From assembly GCA_913055695.1 (NCBI GenBank), contig CAJXKF010000003.1, forward strand, positions 269,247 to 333,246: DNA of 64,000 nucleotides, given 5' to 3'. The position numbers and the translations under genes are program-made. The DNA is from an uncultured Methylophaga sp. (GTDB lineage: Bacteria; Pseudomonadota; Gammaproteobacteria; Nitrosococcales; Methylophagaceae). Shown here one piece after another: positions 36,160 to 47,707 of the stretch (its first letter is position 1; each line of letters starts with the position of its first letter). The notes under the pieces were generated by a model. That model saw nothing but the letters and a program-made list of their open reading frames with translations. It was not told the origin of the DNA and did no database searches.

Positions 36160-37077
36160 ATGGCAAGTGCAGGCCTGCTGGCATTACTGGATGATATTGC
36201 GACGCTGCTGGATGATGTGTCGCTGATGACCAAAGTCGCAGCAAAGAAAACCGCCGGTGTGCTGGGTGATGATCTGGCACTGAACGCGCAGCAGGTGAGC
36301 GGCGTCAAGCCGAACCGGGAACTGCCGGTGGTATGGGCAGTGGCCAAGGGGTCGTTTATTAACAAATTGATCCTGGTGCCGCTGGCATTGTTAATCAGCG
36401 CCACCATGCCGATGCTGGTGACGGTGCTGTTGATGCTGGGCGGGCTCTATCTTTGCTATGAAGGGACTGAAAAGCTGGCGCATAAATGGCTTCACACCAA
36501 ACCTGAGGACCAGGCACATCATCAGGAACTGGTGGAGGCGGTCAAAGATCCAGCCATTGATATCAAGGCTTTTGAAAAAGAAAAAATCAAAGGCGCCGTC
36601 CGCACAGACTTTATTCTGTCTGCTGAAATCATTGTGATTGCTTTGGGCGTGGCTCAGGCAACGGATATCAAAACTCAGGTGATGGTGGTTTCATTGATTG
36701 CACTGGCTATGACCATCGGGGTTTACGGCCTGGTGGCGGCGATTGTGAAATTCGATGATGCCGGACTGGCCCTGCTCAACAATGCCGGTAGTAATGCCTT
36801 TGAACGTTTCAAGCAGTCCTTGGGCCGGACGATTCTGTTTATTGCGCCGCGCTTTATGTCATTGCTTTCAGTGCTGGGCATGCTGGCGATGTTTCTTGTC
36901 GGTGGCGGCATTCTGGTTCATGGTCTGCCGTTTCTGCATCATTTGCTGGAGCCCCTGCTGCATGACTTCGGGACAATCATGCTTGTGCTGTTACCGATGT
37001 TGTTCAATGCCCTGGTGGGGCTCGTGGCGGGCAGCATCGTGCTTGCTGCAGTGACAGGCTTCAGAAAAGTTTTCTGA
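36160..37077 (+). CDS. DUF808 family membrane protein (YedI-like)
   Basis: MASAGLLALLDDIATLLDDVSLMTKVAAKKTAGVLGDDLALNAQQV. Confidence 0.9.
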   Translation: MASAGLLALLDDIATLLDDVSLMTKVAAKKTAGVLGDDLALNAQQVSGVKPNRELPVVWAVAKGSFINKLILVPLALLISATMPMLVTVLLMLGGLYLCYEGTEKLAHKWLHTKPEDQAHHQELVEAVKDPAIDIKAFEKEKIKGAVRTDFILSAEIIVIALGVAQATDIKTQVMVVSLIALAMTIGVYGLVAAIVKFDDAGLALLNNAGSNAFERFKQSLGRTILFIAPRFMSLLSVLGMLAMFLVGGGILVHGLPFLHHLLEPLLHDFGTIMLVLLPMLFNALVGLVAGSIVLAAVTGFRKVF

Positions 37078-37085
37078 AGCCTGTC
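37053..37085. terminator. 33-nt perfect palindrome overlapping the DUF808 stop codon; probable terminator
   Basis: GACAGGCTTCAGAAAA-g-TTTTCTGAAGCCTGTC. Confidence 0.6.
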
Positions 37086-37106
37086 CTGTAGACTATCGGT
37101 TCAATC

Positions 37107-38588
<1,482 letters not shown>

Positions 38589-38617
38589 TTAACTTTATTG
38601 GTTCACAGGAGAGCCTT

Positions 38618-39208
38618 ATGTTCCCGATTCGCTGTGCCGGATTGTTAGTAGCACTGTTTTTATCGCCTGCTGCGCAAGCTTTTTATTGTTTCGAACCTTC
38701 GCCGACCTATCTGCAAATGGGGGAGTCCTATTTCACCGACACCAGCAGTCGAATTGTGGTTCAGGGTGATGAGCCGGCTCTCGACATTATGGAAAACCTG
38801 CAGGGAGAGTGGGAAGGCTTTTTATCCGAGATAATCTGTGAAGGTGATAAAGAAGCACCCGAGCCGATTTACCGGGAAGCGGAAGTCGAAGCGGATGTAA
38901 AAGATTCCAATACCGCGCTGTTTCTGATCTCCATGAGTAAAACCTACCGCGATAGCTTTGTCGAAAGTGAGTCTGTCTACCTGATGAATAAAGCGAGTAT
39001 GTACTCACTCAGAATCAATGACAGCTTCATCAGTGCCAGTGAAAGGGAAAGAAGGAATTTGCAGGGCAAACAGACCGGCAATCGCTATGTCGAAGTGTTC
39101 TCGCAGATAGAAATTGAAAATGACGATCAGATCGTCGTCGATTGGCAGTTGTTCTCAAATGGGGTTTTTGTCTACAGCCAGCGGCTGACGCTGGACAGGG
39201 ACTTGTAA
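38618..39208 (+). CDS. Exported protein of unknown function
   Basis: MFPIRCAGLLVALFLSPAAQAFYCFEPSPTYLQMGES signal peptide; ATG 38618 within longer ORF 38471. Confidence 0.65.
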   Translation: MFPIRCAGLLVALFLSPAAQAFYCFEPSPTYLQMGESYFTDTSSRIVVQGDEPALDIMENLQGEWEGFLSEIICEGDKEAPEPIYREAEVEADVKDSNTALFLISMSKTYRDSFVESESVYLMNKASMYSLRINDSFISASERERRNLQGKQTGNRYVEVFSQIEIENDDQIVVDWQLFSNGVFVYSQRLTLDRDL

Positions 39209-39211
39209 AAA

Positions 39212-39241
39212 ACACCACACTGCCTGATGACAGTGTGGTGT
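39212..39241. terminator. Bidirectional terminator
   Basis: ACACCACACTG-cctgatga-CAGTGTGGTGT between convergent genes. Confidence 0.75.
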
Positions 39242-39249
39242 CTGGTTCT

Positions 39250-40626
39250 TTACTTCAGCAACAGGAACATGGCCTGACGGCCGCGGACAATGTTAAGCAG
39301 CAGCTGATTGGCATTTTGAACCATGGGTTTGAACGCTTCCAGGTTCTCAACTGGCTGTCGATTGACCGAGGTGATCAGGTCTTCGGCACGAAGGCCGGCA
39401 TTCCAGGCCGGGCTACCGCGTTTGACTGAGTAGATCACAACCCCCTGAGCCCGCCCATAGTAGGGTGAGCTCTCTTCAATATCGCCGAAGGTGGCACCGG
39501 AGAGTTTGGGGTGAACTGTGCCGTTGGCTTCGGTCTGGCGGGTTTGTTTAACCTCGGCAGTCAGCGTTTGTTTATCACCGTCTCGAATAATCGACAGTTC
39601 AACTTTCTGACCCACGACCATCAGGCCAATGGTATTGCGCAAGCTGTCGGCATTGGCCAGACGGGCACCATCAACAGCAGTGATTATGTCACCAACCTGT
39701 AATCCGGCTTCATCGGCCGCAGAATTGGGAACGACATGGGTCACCACGGTACCTTCCTGCACATCGATTCCGAACGCATTGGCCAGTTCCGGTGTGATGT
39801 CCTGCATTTGCACGCCGAGATAGGCGCGGCGGACTTCACCGAATTCCAGCAATTGATCGCTGATCTGCTTAACCAGATTGCTGGGAATGGCAAAGCCGAT
39901 ACCGACATTGCCCGGGTTCTGACCCGGTGAAAAGATGGCGGTATTAATGCCGACCAGCTCACCGCGCAGATTGACCAGTGCGCCACCTGAGTTACCGGGG
40001 TTAATCGAAGCATCGGTTTGAATGAAGTTTTCATAGCCCTCAATACCGAGACCGCTTCGACCCAGAGCACTGACTATGCCGGAGGTGACGGTCTGGCCGA
40101 GACCGAAGGGGTTACCGATGGCTACTACAAAGTCACCTACCCGCAGAGATTCCGAGTCTGCCAGCGGCAGTGCTGACAGGTTTTCCGACGGAATTTTGAT
40201 CAAGGCCACATCGGTGGCGGGATCGGTACCGACGATTTCGGCTTTGAAATCACGACCATCATTCAAAGACACTGTGATTTCATCAGCGCCCCGAATCACA
40301 TGGTTATTGGTGATAACCAGGCCTTCTCTGGCGTCAATGATGACACCGGAGCCCAGACTTTGCCGTGGTCTGACTCGGGGCTGATCCGGCAGATTGAAAA
40401 AATGGCGGAAGAACGGGTCATTGAGCAGGGGATTATCCTGCACCCGCACGTGGCTTCGAGTGAATATGTTAACCACCGCCGGTTTGGTGCTATCCAGCAT
40501 CGGTGCCAGTGTTGGCATTTTGCCTTCACTGGCAAACCAGTCCAGTGGCAGTGCGGCGCTGGCAACCTGCGCTATCAGCGTCAGGCCCGCCAGCCAGACT
40601 AAAAGGGATTTGAAATGTTTGGTCAT
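39250..40626 (-). CDS. Do/DegQ-family serine endoprotease with PDZ domains
   Basis: NNHVIRGADEITV, TDVALIKI, QTDASINPGNSGGALVNL catalytic triad context; two PDZ-like segments. Confidence 0.95.
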   Translation of the reverse strand: MTKHFKSLLVWLAGLTLIAQVASAALPLDWFASEGKMPTLAPMLDSTKPAVVNIFTRSHVRVQDNPLLNDPFFRHFFNLPDQPRVRPRQSLGSGVIIDAREGLVITNNHVIRGADEITVSLNDGRDFKAEIVGTDPATDVALIKIPSENLSALPLADSESLRVGDFVVAIGNPFGLGQTVTSGIVSALGRSGLGIEGYENFIQTDASINPGNSGGALVNLRGELVGINTAIFSPGQNPGNVGIGFAIPSNLVKQISDQLLEFGEVRRAYLGVQMQDITPELANAFGIDVQEGTVVTHVVPNSAADEAGLQVGDIITAVDGARLANADSLRNTIGLMVVGQKVELSIIRDGDKQTLTAEVKQTRQTEANGTVHPKLSGATFGDIEESSPYYGRAQGVVIYSVKRGSPAWNAGLRAEDLITSVNRQPVENLEAFKPMVQNANQLLLNIVRGRQAMFLLLK

Positions 40627-40639
40627 CTAAACCTCCTTA

Positions 40640-41542
<903 letters not shown>

Positions 41543-41693
41543 AAACGGACTTATACACCTGAAATTGATTTAGATCAGTAAGTGGGGTTTTCAGCACTGG
41601 ATTTCAACATTTCCGGGAATTTTCCTGATGCCCGACCCTGGCAGGTATGAGAAAATTCCCGCCATTAAAAATCAATAACAAGAGAGATAAGCC

Positions 41694-43736
41694 ATGTTTA
41701 AAAGAAGAACGATGTCATTGATGGTAGCCCTTGCGCTGGGCGCAGGTGCACAGACCGTCGTGGCTGAAGACAATCTGGCACTGGATGAACTGGTCGTGAC
41801 CGGTACCCGTTCTGAAACGCCGTTGCTGGAGCAGGCGGGTAATACCGGCAAGATTTCCGAAGACGAAATCGATCTGGTGCGCCCGGACCACATAAGCGAA
41901 ATTGCCAACCGGGTCAGTGGCGTCAATATTCAGCATGGTAATGGTCAGGAACATCTGACCTCGATTCGCTCCCCAGTGCTGACCGGTGGTGCCGGCGCCG
42001 GTTCATTCCTGTTCCTGGAAGACGGTATTCCGCTGCGTGCCGCCGGTTTCGCCAATGTGAACGGCCTGTTTGAGGTCAACTACGAACAGGCGGGCGGCAT
42101 TGAAATCGTACGTGGTCCCGGTAGTGCCTTTTATGGTTCCAATGCCGTACATGGCCTGGTGAACGTGCTGTCACGGGCGCCGTCACTGGATCTGGAGCGC
42201 GAAATCGACTTATCGATTGGTCCCCATGATCTCTACACCGCCAAGGCGACCGTCAGTGATACCGTTGGCAATCATGGCTACCGGGTGAATGTGCTGGGTA
42301 CTTCTGATGGGGGGTATGTCAGTGACTCCGGTTACGATCAGCAGAAAGTGACTTTGCGTCATGACTATTTTGGTGAGGTTGATAGTTTCAAAACCCTGTT
42401 CAGCTACACCAATCTGAATCAGGAAACGGCCGGTTATATTGTCGGTTATCAGGCTTATGAAGATGAAAGTCTGTCTCGCACCAATCCGAATCCGGAAGCT
42501 TATCGTGATGCGAAATCCTACCGGCTTTCCACAGAATGGATTCACGAGCTCACTGACAGCTCGCGTTTCACATTAACGCCCTATTTGCGCCACACAGAGA
42601 TGGAGTTTCTGATGCATTTCCTGCCGGGCAAGCCGGTGGAGAATAATAAACACAGCAGTGTTGGGCTGCTGTCGTCTTATACCAAGGATCTCGAAGGCGG
42701 TCATAAAGTGATTGTAGGCACCGATTTTGAATATACTGAAGGCGAGTTATCTGAAGTTCAGAATAATCCGGACCCGTTTGGTAGCGGTCGTTTTATTCCC
42801 GGTGTTCACTATGACTATGAAGTAGATGCCACTGTCATTGCGCCATATATACACAGTGAATGGCAGGTGCTGGAAAAAACCCGTGTAACAGCCGGGTTGC
42901 GCTATGAATACACGCGTTATGATTACACCAACAATACTAACAGTCGTACTTTCGGCACCCGCTTCCTGAGACCAGACAGTGATGTCGATACATTCAGCAA
43001 TCTGAGTCCCAAGCTGGGTCTGGTTCAGCAACTGACCGACGACACGGCAGCCTTTGTCAATTACTCACGAGGTAATCGTGCTCCTCAGACTACCGATTTG
43101 TACCGTGCTCAGATTGAGCCATCGCAAACCGGCACCGCCGACTCAGAAACCATCGACAGCATTGAGGTGGGCCTGCGTAAAGTGGGTGAAGGTCTGCAAT
43201 ATGAAATTGCCGCCTATCATATGAAAAAGCGGGATTATTTCTTCACCGACAGCAGTGATCAGAATGTGCCGGATGGTAAAACCGAGCATACCGGGCTGGA
43301 ATTGGGCGTGTTCTATCCATTCAATTCATCATTCGATATCGCAGCCAATGTGGCTTTTGCCAAGCATGAGTATGACTTCGATAAGCCCAGCGCTAATATT
43401 GAAGATGGTGACTATCTGGTTACTGCGCCCAAACGCATTGGCAATGTGCGGCTGGGCTGGAACGTCAATCCGCAGACCCGGGCAGAACTGGAATGGGAGC
43501 ATATCAGCGAGTATTACCTGAACGACGCCAATACCTTCAAATATGAAGGGCATGATGTCTTCAACCTCTACGCTTCGCATGATGTCACCACAAACTTTAC
43601 GGTTTATGGCCGTATCAAAAACCTGTTCAACACCGAGTATGCCGAGCGGGCTGACTATAACGCCAATATCCCCGATTATCGTTACTTTGTCGGTGAAAAA
43701 CGCTACCTTCATGTGGGTGCCAGTTACCGTTTTTAG
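41694..43736 (+). CDS. TonB-dependent outer-membrane receptor, substrate unknown
   Basis: Signal peptide; LDELVVTGTRSETPLLEQAGN; IEIVRGPGSAFYGSNAVHGLVNVLSR; C-terminal YRF. Confidence 0.9.
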   Translation: MFKRRTMSLMVALALGAGAQTVVAEDNLALDELVVTGTRSETPLLEQAGNTGKISEDEIDLVRPDHISEIANRVSGVNIQHGNGQEHLTSIRSPVLTGGAGAGSFLFLEDGIPLRAAGFANVNGLFEVNYEQAGGIEIVRGPGSAFYGSNAVHGLVNVLSRAPSLDLEREIDLSIGPHDLYTAKATVSDTVGNHGYRVNVLGTSDGGYVSDSGYDQQKVTLRHDYFGEVDSFKTLFSYTNLNQETAGYIVGYQAYEDESLSRTNPNPEAYRDAKSYRLSTEWIHELTDSSRFTLTPYLRHTEMEFLMHFLPGKPVENNKHSSVGLLSSYTKDLEGGHKVIVGTDFEYTEGELSEVQNNPDPFGSGRFIPGVHYDYEVDATVIAPYIHSEWQVLEKTRVTAGLRYEYTRYDYTNNTNSRTFGTRFLRPDSDVDTFSNLSPKLGLVQQLTDDTAAFVNYSRGNRAPQTTDLYRAQIEPSQTGTADSETIDSIEVGLRKVGEGLQYEIAAYHMKKRDYFFTDSSDQNVPDGKTEHTGLELGVFYPFNSSFDIAANVAFAKHEYDFDKPSANIEDGDYLVTAPKRIGNVRLGWNVNPQTRAELEWEHISEYYLNDANTFKYEGHDVFNLYASHDVTTNFTVYGRIKNLFNTEYAERADYNANIPDYRYFVGEKRYLHVGASYRF

Positions 43737-43744
43737 TCGAAACG

Positions 43745-43770
43745 AAAAAAGGGGCCGCGGCCCCTTTTTT
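43745..43770. terminator. Bidirectional terminator
   Basis: aaaaaaGGGGCCGCGGCCCCtttttt. Confidence 0.85.
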
Positions 43771-43787
43771 GTTAGAGATAAACTCCC

Positions 43788-45266
43788 TCAGCGACTGGCT
43801 GACTTTCTCTCCTCCAGCCGGCGCAGAAACTCACGCATGATATCGTCATACAGCGCCATACCAAGATAGGCATCCTCCACGCCGCTGTCGATACTGGGGT
43901 TGTCATTAATCTCGATAATCACAATGCGGTTGCCGCTCTGTTTAATATCGATGCCGTATAAACCATCACCAATCAGTCGCGCTGCCTTGGTGGCAATGCG
44001 AATGACTTTTTCCGGTACTTCGCTGACCGGAATTGCCGCGGATTTACCGCTGTCGGTGCCTTTTTTGGTGTTGTGATTATAAATCTGCCAGTGACCTTTA
44101 CTCATAAAGTACTGGCAGGCGTATATCGGTTTGTTGTTAAAGACGCCAATCCGCCAGTCATAGTCGGTGTACATATATTCCTGCAGCAGAATAATCGCAG
44201 ACTGCTGGAAGAAGGCTGGTGCTTCACGGCGCAGTTCGTCGGCATTGTTGACCTTGATCACACCGCGGGAAAAGGCGCCGTCAGGGATTTTCATCACCAG
44301 CGGGAAAGTCGCGGTTTCACAGAGTGCATCCAGGCCTGCATTATCATTGCGATACAAAAGATGCGATTCCGGCATCGGCAGATCATTGGCGGCTAGCAGT
44401 TCCTTCAGATAGATCTTGTTGGTGCAGCGGATGATCGACGTCGGATCATCTATCACCACCAAACCTTCGCTTTCCGCGCGGCGGGCGAATTTATAGGTGT
44501 GGTTGTGGGTGGCTGTAGTCTCGCGGATAAACAGCGCGTCATATTCAGCCAGACGAATATATTCGCGCGGTGTAATCAGATCGACATCAATGCCGATGCG
44601 ACGGCCACTGCTGATGAATTTTTTCAGCGCGGCCATATTGCTCGGCGGCATTTCTTCCTTGGGATTGTGCAAAATCGCCATATCATAGCGGTACTGACGA
44701 CGTTTGGACGGCTTGCGCCACAGGCGGTGACTGAAGTTGTCCAGTGCTTCGGCAAAGAAATCCTGTTCCTGCTCAGTCAGTTTATTGATCGCACTGGCCT
44801 TGATGCGGGTAATGGTCCAGTGACCGTTAAAACTGAACTCGACATCGAGAATCGGGCAGGGGAATTGTTCGAAAATCTGCCGCGCCAGTTTCTGCAGTGA
44901 CGTGACCGGCGTCTGGCCGAAATAGATCTTCAGTACAAAGCGCTCTGACTGGTCGGTAGAGGCCAGCTGCTTGTCCAGTTGCGCCGACAGATCGGACAAG
45001 TCATAGGCATAGAGGCTTTTACGCGAGAGATCATTAATGGTACGCAGCCCCGGCAGCACACGGTGGCCGCGCGCTTCGGCCACCATAGAGCAATAATAAC
45101 CGCGGCTCAGGTACTCAAGACTGCGACAGAGGTTGAGGATCTGCGCGCGACTGTCGCTGCGCGGCGGTGCCGATTGCAGGTAATCATCAACGGCGATGAC
45201 CTGCTCACTGGGGAAATAGGGACTCCAGTCATCAATATTTTCGACTATTATCAAATGCTTAGTCAT
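43788..45266 (-). CDS. RimK-like ATP-grasp ligase with extended N-terminal region
   Basis: 492 aa; ATP-grasp features (FPLVMKIPDGAFSRGVIKV, YDWRIGVFNNKPIYACQYFMSKGHW, GLYGIDIKQSGNRIVIIEINDNPSIDSGVED). Confidence 0.88.
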   Translation of the reverse strand: MTKHLIIVENIDDWSPYFPSEQVIAVDDYLQSAPPRSDSRAQILNLCRSLEYLSRGYYCSMVAEARGHRVLPGLRTINDLSRKSLYAYDLSDLSAQLDKQLASTDQSERFVLKIYFGQTPVTSLQKLARQIFEQFPCPILDVEFSFNGHWTITRIKASAINKLTEQEQDFFAEALDNFSHRLWRKPSKRRQYRYDMAILHNPKEEMPPSNMAALKKFISSGRRIGIDVDLITPREYIRLAEYDALFIRETTATHNHTYKFARRAESEGLVVIDDPTSIIRCTNKIYLKELLAANDLPMPESHLLYRNDNAGLDALCETATFPLVMKIPDGAFSRGVIKVNNADELRREAPAFFQQSAIILLQEYMYTDYDWRIGVFNNKPIYACQYFMSKGHWQIYNHNTKKGTDSGKSAAIPVSEVPEKVIRIATKAARLIGDGLYGIDIKQSGNRIVIIEINDNPSIDSGVEDAYLGMALYDDIMREFLRRLEERKSASR

Positions 45267-45433
45267 AGTGTGCTGTTGCTTCCTCCTGCGCCAGCGTGAT
45301 GTTTAAAAATGAATGATAAAGTCAATTCAATCTGCATGTGTTAAAAATTTTTACGTGAGATTTTATTTGCTGGTCAAATTGAGCAAACTCACATATCCTT
45401 CGCGAAAAAATTATGCACAGGAGGCCCGTTGCC

Positions 45434-46510
45434 ATGTATGCAGATGCCGTTTTGAGTGTTTTTTCCCAGCGTTATGCGGGAGCTCGCGACAAATTCATCA
45501 GCCATGTCGAAACCAGTTCCATTGTGGAAAAGCTGTCCAATTTGCCGCACCCTCTTAAGGGGCCTAAAAACGAAAAGCTGTTCTGCGACATCGCCTGGGC
45601 CGGTAACCTCAAAGCCGACAAAGTGCTGGTATTGGTCTCCGGCATCCACGGTGTTGAAGGTGGCGTGGGCTCGGCTATCCAGTCTGATTTCGTCTCCCGT
45701 CACCGTCGTCTGCCTTCCGATGTCTGTGTGGTGCTGGTGCATGCTTTAAACCCCTGGGGTTTTGCCTGGGCCAGTCGTAATGACGAGCAGGGCATTGATG
45801 TCAATCGCAACTTTGTTGACTTTAACAGCACCCTGCCAGTTTCTGAAGCGACCGATATCTGGGCTGAATTACAGCAGGGCAAAACAGACATTGCGACGAT
45901 TGCCGAGAACCGCCAGCAATTTGACCTGTTATCCCAGGGTCAGTATGAAAAGCCGGATATGCCCTATTATGGCGGCAAAGAAGCCAGCTGGTCACGTCAA
46001 GTGGTGGAACAGCTTGTTGCGCAGCTTAAACCGACCAACCGCAAGCAAATTATTGTCATTGATATCCACAGTGGTCTCGGCCCTTATGGTTATGGTGAGC
46101 TGATCTGCGATCACCCGGTCGACAGTAAAGCCCATGATTATGCCGTCGATCTGTTTGGTGCTACGGTGACAGAACCTTCCTTGGGCAATTCCAGCTCCGG
46201 TACCAAGCTGGGTCTGCATGATTATTTCTGGCACAGTCAGGGGGAACATGTCTGCTACCTGACCCTCGAGTTCGGTACCTTTGGTAATCAGCAGATGCTC
46301 AAGGTACTGTCAGATGATCAGAAGCTTCAACAGTCGGGCAAAATGGACTGGTCGGATGACAAAACCCTCGATGTCAAACATGCGATGCAGGACTTTTTCT
46401 GCCCCGATGAACAACAATGGCAGGAACTGGTGCTGTTCCGCGGCCGTCAGGTGATAGAGATGGCACTGGACGGATTAACTGAGAATGCAAACCACAACAA
46501 CGGACGCTGA
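45434..46510 (+). CDS. M14-like metallopeptidase, DUF2817 family
   Basis: VSGIHGVEGGVGSAIQ (HxxE-type), NPWGFAWASRNDEQGIDVNRNF, IDIHSGLGPYGYGEL; ATG 45434. Confidence 0.82.
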   Translation: MYADAVLSVFSQRYAGARDKFISHVETSSIVEKLSNLPHPLKGPKNEKLFCDIAWAGNLKADKVLVLVSGIHGVEGGVGSAIQSDFVSRHRRLPSDVCVVLVHALNPWGFAWASRNDEQGIDVNRNFVDFNSTLPVSEATDIWAELQQGKTDIATIAENRQQFDLLSQGQYEKPDMPYYGGKEASWSRQVVEQLVAQLKPTNRKQIIVIDIHSGLGPYGYGELICDHPVDSKAHDYAVDLFGATVTEPSLGNSSSGTKLGLHDYFWHSQGEHVCYLTLEFGTFGNQQMLKVLSDDQKLQQSGKMDWSDDKTLDVKHAMQDFFCPDEQQWQELVLFRGRQVIEMALDGLTENANHNNGR

Positions 46511-47615
46511 CATCGACATTCGCGAAGCCACGCTGGATGATGTCGATGCACTGAACAAGCTGGAAAACGCCTGTTTCGATAGCGACAGGATTTCTCGCCG
46601 CAGCTTTCGCTGGATGATTGAAAAAGGTCACAGCCTGTTGCTGGTGGCTTTTATCGACCAGCAACTGGTGGGTTACGTCTTGCTGCTGTATTCACAGGGC
46701 ACATCGCTGGGCCGGGTTTATTCGCTGGCGGTGGATGCCCGTTTCCGCAAGGCCGGTATCGCTGCCAGACTGATGCAGGAAGCCGAAACCCGGGCACTGG
46801 AAGAGGGGCGCAGTTTTCTGCGGCTGGAAGTGCGTCCTGATAATCATGGCGCTATCCGGCTCTATGAAAAGCTGGACTACCAGCCTTTCGATATTGTCAC
46901 TGATTTCTATGAGGATCATGCTGACGCCCTCAGAATGATGAAGGTGCTGCATCACCAGCCTGAAATCACCCATCCTGAAGTCGCGCACTATTCCCAGACC
47001 ACTGATTTCACCTGTGGCCCGGCCTGTCTGATGATGGCGATGAAAACCTATGACGCACCACTGGCCCTGGACCGTCGCCTGGAATTCCAGCTCTGGCGTG
47101 AAGCGACCACCATTTTTATGACTTCCGGTCATGGTGGTTGCAGTCCACAGGGGCTGGCGCTTGCTGCCTACCGACGCGGCCTGAATACCACACTGGTGAT
47201 TAACTCCGATTTGATCCCCTTTGTCGGCGGTGTCCGCAGTGAAGACAAAAAGGCGGTCATTGAATGTGTCCATCAGGACTTTGTCGAACAGATCAGCAGC
47301 TCAGAAATTAAACAGCAGCATAATACCGTCGACACTGCCTTACTTAAACACTACCTGGACCAGGGGGCGCTGGCGCTGGTGTTGATCAGCTCCTACCGGC
47401 TTAACCAGAGTAAATCACCGCACTGGGTGCTGGTGGTGTCGGTGTCAGATACCTTTGTTTATTTCCATGACCCGGATGTCGATCTGGACGACAATAAAAG
47501 TCTCACCGACAGCGGATATATTCCGGTAACCCACAAGGAGTTCAACCGCATGCTCGGTTACGGTAAGCCACGATATCAGGCAGCAGTGATTGTCTCGGAC
47601 AGGGTACTCAAGTGA
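46485..47615 (+). CDS. GNAT acetyltransferase fused to C39-like peptidase domain
   Basis: N-terminal RimI-like GNAT (VYSLAVDARFRKAGIAARLMQEAE...NHGAIRLYEKLDYQPF) followed by TTDFTCGPACLMMAMK...SPHWVLVVSVSDTFVYFHDPD. Confidence 0.85.
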   Translation: MQTTTTDADIDIREATLDDVDALNKLENACFDSDRISRRSFRWMIEKGHSLLLVAFIDQQLVGYVLLLYSQGTSLGRVYSLAVDARFRKAGIAARLMQEAETRALEEGRSFLRLEVRPDNHGAIRLYEKLDYQPFDIVTDFYEDHADALRMMKVLHHQPEITHPEVAHYSQTTDFTCGPACLMMAMKTYDAPLALDRRLEFQLWREATTIFMTSGHGGCSPQGLALAAYRRGLNTTLVINSDLIPFVGGVRSEDKKAVIECVHQDFVEQISSSEIKQQHNTVDTALLKHYLDQGALALVLISSYRLNQSKSPHWVLVVSVSDTFVYFHDPDVDLDDNKSLTDSGYIPVTHKEFNRMLGYGKPRYQAAVIVSDRVLK

Positions 47616-47628
47616 TCTTGCTTATCTG

Positions 47629-47650
47629 ATAATAATAATCCTTATCATTT
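47629..47650 (+). promoter_or_regulatory. Candidate Fur box
   Basis: ataataataatccttatcattt, 58 bp upstream of a TonB siderophore receptor. Confidence 0.55.
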
Positions 47651-47707
47651 GCATTAAGTGTTTATTTTGATAGTATCCATCTCCATTCACGCAGATGGAG
47701 CTAATCA

